Shown piece after piece: positions 54,701 to 64,000 of a DNA stretch of 64,000 nucleotides. The position numbers and the translations under genes were made by a program. The stretch comes from Timema cristinae (Eukaryota; Arthropoda; Insecta; Phasmatodea; Timematidae), in contig JBCFYV010000254.1 of the NCBI GenBank assembly GCA_039000515.1, positions 30,079-94,078 of the forward strand, in the 5' to 3' direction. Under the pieces are notes generated by a model. It was not told the DNA's origin, ran no database searches, and saw only the letters and a list, made by a program, of their open reading frames with translations. Within the stretch, counting starts at the first letter, position 1. Every line of letters begins with the position of its first letter.

Positions 54701-55890
54701 TATTCTCTAATGATGAAGACTTGGTTAAGTACAAGTAACAATTAAAACACACTTTGTCAGAAACGTATATCCTATAACACTTGTATTGAAACAAATAGAA
54801 CTGGCAGTATAGTAAAGATGACAATATAGTTCCATCAGTCACCTATTACTCCATACTTCTCAAATTAAACTATAAAAATTAAATCTGTTTGTATATGTAT
54901 TAGTTTTATCTTTCTGTACAAAAAGAGTATATCACATTGACAAAAGATAAACAAACTTGATCTCAATTCTAATAATAACTATGGTAAAAACAATACTTAT
55001 GACAAGTAAGAAACCTGGAACTACCATGTTTTAAGATGTTTTGGTTGAGTTAATAAACTGTTTCAAGATGTGTTAGTTTAGTTATTAAAGTGTTTAAATC
55101 TTTTTTTAAATTGAATAAATTAGGAATTTAGATAATGAGATTTTAAGCCTCACACATCCATAATTGTATTATTTAAAATATTTACAAAAAAATAAAACAA
55201 TGACAAAGGAATTTGTCAAATCACCTAACAAAAGTATTAACAATAAAATATAACACATAATAACATTGTTCAAATATTTTTCTCTTTAAAATTCACAATA
55301 AAAATGAATTTAATCCCACTAAATGGTGACCCACAAGGCCGTAGCCAGCCGAACATTTCAGGAGGAGGGAGGGTCATAGCTCCCAACTGTCAGTGGCTTG
55401 AATTTTTTTTAACAATAAACGTCTATAAGAGCTGTTTGGAGTGGGTTTTTTTTTATGGTAACTTAAGGCAAAGATTTAAACATTGTAAATGCTATATATT
55501 TTTCTCTAATTTAGAAACTGATTTGATACATGTATCTGAAACTTTAATTCAAATAGTTTCAAGTCAAAAAGCTTTGCTGCTGTCTGAGCTCAAAAAATTA
55601 CCCCTTTCACCCCTCCCCAGCACTCACTTTTGTCAAGCTTTTGTCTAATCATACCCTGCTTTGTTGCCTGGCCAATGTACAAAATATTTGTAAAAAGGTA
55701 TTTATAATAAGAATGGTAGAAGTGACTGGTTTTGCATATTTTCTTGTGCCTTTATTTTTACATTGCTTAAACCATAAATAATAATACAAAAAATTGTCAA
55801 CTTTATTATGGGGTAGGGGATGTTGAACCCCTAAAAGTCCCCCTCTCTCCAACTACAGCCTATGCCTATGTGATTCATAAACAATTCCCA
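51751..55890. other. Gene-poor AT-rich region
   Basis: About 4 kb without a convincing gene. A ~98-codon minus frame at 51879-52175 and a 114-codon plus frame at 55304-55648 show no motif. A GC-richer patch at 54115-54260 is unexplained. Confidence 0.45.
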
Positions 55891-58027
55891 TTAAACTAGC
55901 AGCTTTCTAACATATGTAGAGTTGGCAGATTTTGAGCTGAAGATTCTTTGTTTTTTAGCAGCTGATCTATGCTCAAAATTCATATCTTTAAGACGGAACT
56001 GCATACGTGAATTAATAAATGTTTTGCAGAATTTTCTGGCAATATTGCATGAACATGAGGGAAGAAAGGTTCCTTCAATCAACCCAATCACCCTGCTAAC
56101 ACTTCTTTCTACAACATAATCTTCATTCATAAAACCAATATCCATATACCTTACACATGCATTTTCTAAAAGTTTAGCAGCACAAAGCACGACTTCAGAA
56201 GCATATTTAAGACCCCCCGTCCCTCCCTGATCTTTCAATTTTTTTAGTACCACATCCATTGTAGTGCGGTTTTCAGAAGAAAGTTCAGCAAATTTTTTGC
56301 AAGAGTTGCAAATGGCACTCCAAATTTTAGCCAAAACTCTTCCACAAAAATGATGTAAAGCGTCTTCTTCCATTGGATGGAGACGAACACTCTCAACATT
56401 AGTGTATGTTTCTTCAGAAATGAATTTCCTTTTCTTGTTTTTTTATTGGTGAAGACAAGAAATCTAAGTAGGAAGAGTCAGATGCCACCGTGTAACTTGA
56501 ATTCTTAATTTCGCTGGTGAATTGAGCTACAAAATGAGCCGTACTGCACGCAGTGCCTGAAGGGGAGAAGGGAATGTTGATCTCTATATCTTATCAATGA
56601 AAACGTGTTTTCAAGAGCATCTTGTGTGAACCGAGAAGACAAGAAATAACGAATTGTCTTAGACTTAAGAAGTTGAGAAGCAAGGGTTGCTAAATTTTGT
56701 GTGCTAACAATAGCACCTCTTTGAAAAGGTTTCCATCTTCCATCTATAGTCTTCATAGTTCTGATCAGTTCAATAAAATCTGTTAGTTTCTTGCTCTTGT
56801 CTTCCAAATTTTTCAATGTCATTGATGTTTTGACATGACGACTTGTCACCATTTGAAACCAATCTGAAATTTGTTCAATGAACCAAGCCGTTGTCAAAGC
56901 ATTCCTTGAGATAACACCATGATGAACAGCTGCTCTGAGAGCACAAGAAGTCTCAAAGGACATCAGCTTTGATGCAAAAACCACTTTCATCTTTTCATAA
57001 TTTGAGGACTCTGTAATAGCAGTATTCAACAAATGGGGCGCAACCTTAAATGTTTTGTGAGAAGACCCATTTTCAACATATTTTGTAATCCACTCACTCG
57101 ACACCACATTTGTTGGTAAATCATGTTTTTGTACAATCTCTTGAGGAAGTATGATACTGTGCTTTAAAAATCCGGCTTTTATATTCTTTAAAACATGACA
57201 CACATCTGCAAAGATGTAAAGAACTTCTCCTGGCCGAAATGGGTTTTCAATGGTTATTTTGTCTAGTGACCAACGACCAGTCACAATTCCCATTTGCTTC
57301 CACATAGATATATTTTCACTAGCCATATCCGACACCAAGCTCAAAACATGATAGCCGGCTCTCTCCATTTCACTCACACCATTCATAATAAAACCCATTA
57401 ACATACTACCGTTGACTGACTGCCCGTCTGTTAGATGCCAACCAATTGTCTGTTTCCACTTTGTTGAAAGTCCTCTTGCAACCAATAAAAGCAGTTTATT
57501 AGCACGATTATTTAAATTTCCTAAGGTAACATAGCCCACAACTTTTTTTCTACCATTATCATACTCCAGTTTTTCCCTTAATTCAATTTCATCAACAGAT
57601 AAAATAACCATTTTTTCTTTAATGTTCATTACTTTTCCCTTAGTAGACATTAATTCTATAGTTAAAGGGGAAATTCCAGGATCCAGAGAAACTTTCTGGA
57701 CTCTCCGACATATTGATGAATATGAAGGTAGAGGATAGCCTTCCTTTAGTAAATGTTTGTACCCTTGATTCCACAAGCATACCTAGCTTGCAAACCTTTA
57801 CGAGTAGTCTCTTTATACCATTTTCTGGGACGCTGGTTGGACAATTGTTCAATTTGATCTAAATTGAAACTATTGCTTATTTTTCCAATCAAAGTTTTGT
57901 ACTTTTTATTTTGTTTTGACCGAGCTTTCTCCAAACACCATATTTTTCTTTGAAGTTTTGTTGTCATTCCTTCATCTTTTTTTGGTGTTCTTCTAATGAA
58001 ATGAATTCCCCAGAGCTGACATTTTCC
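55891..58027 (-). pseudogene. P-element/THAP9-like transposase (broken, THAP part not seen)
   Basis: Starts at a tacttttttcag acceptor (58028). A coiled-coil-like segment KLQRKIWCLEKARSKQNKKY leads to a frameshift near 57770. A 423-codon frame follows with P-superfamily blocks: GYPLPSYSSICRRV, LSVDEIELREKLEYD, SDMASENISMWKQMG, FADVCHVLKNIKAGF and FTQDALENTFSLIR. The last corresponds to the Q-D-x-L-E-N-x-F-S block near the C-terminus. After shifts at about 56440-56505 the C-terminal part (ALHHFCGRVLAKIW, then CNSCKKF) ends at 55891. No N-terminal THAP zinc finger lies in the window; it would be upstream, beyond the exon array. Three or more frameshifts, so inactive. Confidence 0.85.
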
Positions 58028-58160
58028 TGAAAAAAGTATAAACACATTTAATTTTTCACAACTATGAAATAGATCAATCAAATTGAAAAAAAGTGATAGT
58101 TACTTTGCAAAGTGCAAAAATTTCAGTAGAGGAAAATATGTGAACTAACTAAAACAACAT

Positions 58161-58390
58161 CCGACACCTTAGCTCAGTTGGTTGCATGCCTGCTTACCAA
58201 GACAAGGGCCCCAGGTTCGATTCTCGGCATAACCAAAAGAATTATCATTGGTGAAATGTAGATTTTCCCTTACACAGTGATTAATTCACAGCCTGGGCTG
58301 GATGGTGTGCCAGTCATAGATATAATTAGCGTGATTAGTACATTTGTGTATAATCTGAATGGAGAGCAAGACGCGGTGCTAAAAAAAAAG
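58161..58390 (+). mobile_element. tRNA-derived SINE, type D head
   Basis: Head ccgacaccttagctcagttgg (good A-box), B-box ggttcgattctcgg, then the common tail ctgaatggagagcaagacgc and A-rich end. Its head differs from the other SINEs in the window. Confidence 0.78.
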
Positions 58391-59390
58391 ACAAAGTCTG
58401 ACTAGCATCTGAAATATTGGCATAAACTCAGGATTTTTAACCAATATAGATTATCTTAAAATAGTTAAAATAAAGATCATTCTTTTCTACATGAAATGTT
58501 CCATATTTCTGACACATGAGTGGAATGACCATTACAAAATGTTTATAGGTTCTGCTCGAATTTCAGATTTCAAGCATATTTTTTTAAGAGTGGTAAAATT
58601 CACAGACTTAATATTTTTTATGTTTATTTGTATCTAGTTAAAACTATTAATTCACCAAGTTTTAAACCCGAGACTCTTGTCCTTATTCTATGTATCTCTA
58701 AACATAGCCCATAGCTTAAAATTTTCACTTTTTTAGGAATAATATCACAAAAGCGACTGGTCATAAAATTTTAATATGTTTTACACAGTAATAGAGTCTT
58801 AGGAGTAAACCTTTAGTAGCAATCTAAACTAGCGGACTTAGTAGTAAGCAAAAAAAAAGGTTGTATTTTCCTATTATTTTGCTGTAGCACAGAATTAAAA
58901 ACATTTATGGGCTATATTTGAACCCATAGAAAAAACGGGACGAGAGTCTCAGGTTTCAAAATTGGTGAATTAATAATTCAACAAAATAGGCCTAAATATA
59001 GGCATTAAATGTTTGAGAATGTTACCATTCTTAAAAAAATTATGCTTGAAATTTAGCACACGTATTACTACCCATTTGGGTTGTACTCTGATAGCTCTAT
59101 TAGTAAGACATTTAATTTTCCTTAAATTGTGATTTTAGTCAAAAACGCTCGCCACAAATAAACTTGTAATTTTTTTATCTATTTTTGGAGTGTCAACATA
59201 TTGGAAATATTGTATGCAAAATATAAATAAATAAATAAAACTATCACGTAACATTATTTTAGTATTGGTTGATTTCATATGTAGTGGCCTAAGTATATAA
59301 GGTATTATTTTGATTTTATGTGAATTTCAATGTTTCCTTTCATCACTTTATATTTAAATACAAATAGCTCCTAAAATAGATATAAATTAT
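58391..59390. other. Intron-like spacer between the P-like gene and the exon array
   Basis: AT-rich; a SINE-tail fragment on the minus strand is at 59062-59085. If the first exon of the array is spliced to 58027, this whole stretch plus the SINE is a 1.37 kb intron. Confidence 0.45.
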
Positions 59391-62300
59391 GTATCAACTT
59401 ACATTTACATCATTGGGAGCTGCCTTGGTTGTGCAAGTGCGAGCCACAGTAATGTTTCATTGAGGTTCTATAAAAAAAAAAAAAAATAGACCTGTATTAA
59501 CATTTCTACAGTTGTTTCAATGATATTACAATTGAGTTATGTGGATAAAATAAAGAAATATAATTTTGTTATGTTATGTTTTCTTATTTGCTTATTACGG
59601 ATAAACCTGTGGGCATTACTTACATTTACATCATTGGGAGCTGCCTCGGTTGTGCAAGTGCGAGCCACATGTAATGTTTCATTGAAGTTCTATAAAAAAA
59701 CAACAACAAATATACCTGTATTAACATTTCTACTGTTGTTTCAATAATATTACAATTGAGTTATGTGGATAAAATAAAGAAATATAATATTTGTTATGTT
59801 ATGTTTTCTTATTTGCTTATATACGGATAAACCCGTGGGCAGTTACTTACATTTACATCATTGGGAGCTGCCTCGGTTGTGCAAGTGTGAGCCACTTGTA
59901 ATGTTTCATTGAAGTTCTATAAAAAAACAACAACAAATAGACCTGTATTAACATTTCTACAGTTGTTTCAATGATATTACAATTGAGTTATGTGGATAAA
60001 ATAAAGAAATATAATATTTATTCCAGTTATGTTATGTTTTCTTATTTGCTTATATACGGATAAACCCGTGGGCAGTTACTTACATTTACATCATTGGGAG
60101 CTGCCTCGGTTGTGCAAGTGTGAGCCACTTGTAATATTTCATTGAAAGTTCTATAAAAAAAAAAAAAATAGACCTGTATTAACATTTCTACAGTTGTTTC
60201 AATATTACAATTGAGTTATGTGGATAAAATAAAGAAATATAATATTTATCCAGTTATGTTATGTTTTCTTATTTGCTTATATACGGATAAGCCCGTGGGA
60301 AGTTACTTACATTTACATCATTGGGAGCTGCCTCGGTTGTGCAAGTGTGAGCCACTTGTAATGTTTCATTGAAGTTCTATAAAAAAAACAAAAAAATAGA
60401 CCTGTATTAACATTTCTACAGTTGTTTGAATATTACAATTGAGTTATGTGGATAAAATAAAGAAATATAATATTTGTTATGTTATGTTTTCTTATTTGCT
60501 TATACACGGATAAACCCGTGGGGAGTTACTTACATTTACATCATTGGGAGCTCCTCGGTTGTGCAAGTGTGAGCCACTTGTAATGTTTCATTGAAGTTCT
60601 ATAAAAAAACAACAACAAATAGACCTGTATTAACATTTCTACAGTTGTTTCAATGATATTACAATTGAGTTATGTGGATAAAATAAAGAAATATAATATT
60701 TGTTATGTTATGTTTTCTTATTTGCTTATACACGGATAAACCCGTGGGCAGTTACTTACATTTACATCATTGGGAGCTGCCTCGGTTGTGCAAGTGTGAA
60801 CCACTTGTAATGTTTCATTGAAGTTCTATAAAAAAACAACAAATAGACCTGTATTAACATTTCTACAGTTGTTTGAATATTACAATTGAGTTATGTGGAT
60901 AAAATAAGAAATATAATATTTGTTATGTTATGTTTTCTTATTTGCTTATACACGGATAAACCCCTGGGCAGTTACTTACATTTACATCATTGGGAGCTGC
61001 CTCGGTTGTGCAAGTGTGAGCCACATGTAATGTTTCATTGAAGTTCTATAAAAAACAACAAATAGACCTGTATTAACATTTCTACAGTTGTTTGAATATT
61101 ACAATTGAGTTATGTGGATAAAATAAAGAAATATAATATTTGTTATGTTATGTTTTCTTATTTGCTTATACACGGATAAACCCGTGGGCAGTTACTTACA
61201 TTTACATCATTGGGAGCTGCCTCGGTTGTGCAAGTGTGAGCCACTTGTAATGTTTCATTGAAGTTCTATAAAAAAAAAAATAGACCTGTATTAACATTTC
61301 TACAGTTGTTTGAATATTACAATTGAGTTATGTGGATAAAATAAAGAAATATAATTATTTGTTATGTTATGTTTTCTTATTTGCTTATACACGGATAAAC
61401 CCGTGGGCAGTTACTTACATTTACATCATTGGGAGCTGCCTCGGTTGTGCAAGTGTGAGCCACATGTAATGTTTCATTGAAGTTCTATAAAAAAAACAAC
61501 AATAACCTGTATTAACATTTTTTACAGTTGTTTGAATATTACAATTGAGTTATGTGGATAAAATAAAGAAATATAATATTTGTTATGTTATGTTTTCTTA
61601 TTTGCTTATACACGGATAAACCCGTGGGCAGTTACTTACATTTACATCATTGGAGCTGCCTCGGTTGTGCAAGTTAGCCACTTGTAATGTTTCATTGAAG
61701 TTCTATAAAAAAACAACAACAAAAGACCTGTATTAACATTTCTACAGTTGTTTCAATGATATTACAATTGAGTTTATGGATAAAATAAAGAAATATAATA
61801 TTTGTTATGTTATGTTTTTCTTATTTGCTTATACACGGATAAACCCGTGGGCAGTTACTTACATTTACATCATTGGGGCTGGGCCCCGGTTTTTGCAAGT
61901 GTGAACCACTTGTAATGTTTCATTGAAGTTCTATAAAAAAACAAAAAATAGACCTGTATTAACATTTCTACAGTTGTTTGGATATTACAAATTGAGTTAT
62001 TGGATAAAAATAAAGAAATAATAATTTTGTTATGTTATGTTTCTTATTTGCTTATACACGGATAAACCCGTGGGCATTTTACTTATTTACATCATTGGGA
62101 GCTGCCTCGTTGTGCAAGTGTGAGCCAATGTAATGTTTCATTTGAAGTTCTATAAAAAAAAAACACAAATAGACCTGTATTAACATTTCTACAGTTGTTT
62201 GAATATTACAATTGAGTTATGTGGATAAAATAAAGAAATATAATATTTGTTATGTTATGTTTTCTTATTTGCTTTATACACGGATAAAAACCCCTGGGCA

Positions 62301-64000
62301 GTTACTTACATTTACATCATTGGGAGCTGCCTCGGTTGTGCAAGTGTGAGCCACATGTAATGTTTCATTGAAGTTCTATAAAAAAAAAAACAAATAGACC
62401 TGTATTAACATTTCTACAGTTTTTTGAATATATTACAATTGAGTTATGTGGATAAAATAAAGAAATATAATATTTGTTATGTTATGTTTTCTTATTTGCT
62501 TATACACGGATAAACCCCTGGGCAGTTACTTACATTTACATCATTGGGAGCTGCCTCGGTTGTGCAAGTGTGAGCCACTTGTAATGTTTCATTGAAGTTC
62601 TATAAAAAAAAAAAAATAGACCTGTATTAACATTTCTACAGTTGTTTCAATATTACAATTGAGTTATGTGGATAAAATAAAGAAATATAATATTTATCCG
62701 TTTGTTATGTTTTCTTATTTGCTTATATACGGATAAGCCCGTGGAAGTTACTTACATTTACATCATTGGGAGCTGCCTCGGTTGTGCAAGTGTGAGCCAC
62801 TTGTAATGTTTCATTGAAGTTCTATAAAAAAAAAAAAAAAATAGACCTGTATTAACATTTCTACAGTTGTTTGAATATTACAATTGAGTTTATGTGGATA
62901 AAATAAAAGAAATATAATATTTGTTATGTTATGTTTTCTATTTGCTTATACACGGATAACCCGTGGGCAGTTACTTACATTTACATCATTTGGGAGCTGC
63001 CTCGGTTGTGCAAGTGTGAGCCACTTGTAATGTTTCATTGAAGTTCTATAAAAAAAACAACAACAAATAGACCTGTATTAACATTTCTACAGTTGTTTCA
63101 ATGATATTACAATTGAGTTATGTGGATAAAATAAAGAAATATAATATTTGTTATGTTATGTTTTCTTATTTGCTTATACAGGATAAACCCGTGGGCGTTA
63201 CTTACATTTACATCATTGGGAGCTGCCTCGGTTGTGCAAGTGTGAGCCACATGTAATGTTTCATTGAAGTTCTATAAAAAAACAACAACAAATAGACCTT
63301 TATTAACATTTCTACAGTTGTTTGAATATTACATTGGTTATGTGGATAAAATAAAGAAATATAATATTTGTTATGTTATGTTTTCTTATTTGCTTATACA
63401 CGGATAAACCCGTGGGCAGTTACTTACATTTACATCATGGGAGCTGCCTCGGTTGTGCAAGTGTGAGCCACTTGTAATGTTTCATTGAAGTTCTATAAAA
63501 AAAAAATAGACCTGTATTAACATTTCTACAGTTGTTTGAATATTACAATTGAGTTATGTGGATAAAATAAGAAATATAATATTTGTTATTTATGTTATTT
63601 CTTATTTGCTTATATACGGATAAGCCCCTGGGAAGTTACTTACATTTACATCATTGGGAGCTGCCTCGGTTGTGCAAGTGTGAGCCACTTTTAATGTTTC
63701 ATTGAAGTTTTTATAAAAAAAAAAAAGACCTGTATTAACATTTCTACAGTTTTTCAATATTACAATTGTGTTATGTGGATAAAATAAAGAAATATAATAT
63801 TTTGTTATTTTATGTTTTTTATTTGCTTATAAGGATAACGTGGGTAGTTCTTACTTTACATCATTGGGAGCTGCCCCGGTTGTGCAAGTGTGAGCCCTTT
63901 ATGTTTCATTGAAGTTCTATAAAAAAAAAAAAAATAGACCTGTATTAACATTTCTACAGTTGTTTGAATATTACAATTGAGTTATGTGGGAAAAAAAAAA
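59385..64000 (-). repeat. ~222-base tandem array of exon-intron units (21 units seen)
   Basis: The core cattgggagctgcctcgg recurs at 59412, 59631, 59858, 60090, 60319, 60540, 60768, 60989, 61209, 61427, about 61650, 61872, 62094, 62319, 62540, 62765, 62990, 63219, 63437, 63650 and 63861, and the array runs off the window. On the minus strand most units have a poly-T tract and atag acceptor, a 66 nt open segment (NFNETL ... AAPNDVN), a GTAAGT donor and about 155 nt of conserved intron-like sequence. Length differences are mostly in the A/T run. Units beyond about 61600 have more single-base losses, which may be assembly error. Confidence 0.95.
59403..59467 (-). CDS. Exon-like segment next to the P-like gene (proximal unit)
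   Basis: 65 nt between a T-rich acceptor (ttttttatag) and a GTAAGT donor (59402-59397). It resembles the 66 nt segments in the array, with one base less (frameshift in this copy). Its last codons (AAPNDVN) would join the exon at 58027 (ENVSSGEF) in phase 0. This is the unit nearest the transposase and the one whose flanking intron differs most, so it may be the source of the array. Confidence 0.5.

Noticed and set aside
59385..64000. CRISPR-like array
   Set aside because: Units are ~222 bases and nearly identical throughout, with no unique spacers, in a eukaryotic context. It is a tandem repeat.

Overview
This is eukaryotic DNA, almost certainly from an arthropod and most likely an insect. 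The evidence is AT-rich sequence with spliceosomal GT-AG introns, arthropod-type non-LTR retrotransposons, tRNA-derived SINEs, a PIF/Harbinger element, a P-element-like transposase relic and a densovirus-like insertion. No intact ordinary host gene is visible. The window is a mosaic of transposons, endogenous virus-like sequence and repeats, and nearly every coding region carries stops or frameshifts.

Layout: (1) 1-5332 is an I/Nimb-like non-LTR retrotransposon cut by the window start. (2) 5757-6316, minus strand, holds three exon-like pieces of an SGNH/GDSL-hydrolase-type protein in an order that does not fit the fold. (3) 6310-21335 is bounded by inverted copies of one repeat and looks like a decayed ~15 kb Polinton/adintovirus-like element. 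It has a left array of short repeats, two small TATA-driven ORFs (7963-8963), a zinc-finger ORF (9231-9602) and a broken, minus-strand, protein-primed family B DNA polymerase (about 17.6-11.7 kb) whose N-terminal part lies on separate exons. SINEs have landed in it. (4) 21.8-26.3 kb is SINE and gene-poor AT-rich sequence. (5) 26361-32618 is a full-length but inactivated second copy of the I/Nimb-like element. (6) 33015 to about 39130 is an R1-clade retrotransposon with a tandemly repeated 5' UTR. (7) 42.6-47.3 kb is another copy of the right end of the ~15 kb element, split by a Harbinger transposon (43268-46992, TTA target duplication) whose two genes are interlocked on opposite strands. (8) 47.3-49.8 kb is an endogenous densovirus non-structural gene block with an inverted NS1 duplicate. 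(9) 49.8-55.9 kb is AT-rich with SINEs. (10) 55891-58027, minus strand, is a P-element/THAP9-like transposase relic. (11) 59.39-64.0 kb is a ~222 bp tandem array in which most units carry, on the minus strand, an exon-like 66 nt phase-0 open segment with acceptor and donor sites. It lies directly upstream of the P-like gene.

Most notable are the tandem exon-intron array, the ~15 kb inverted-repeat-bounded pPolB element with spliced N-terminal exons, the densovirus insertion with its self-complementary NS1 arms, and the interlocked Harbinger gene pair. All assignments rest on reading motifs; no database search was possible.
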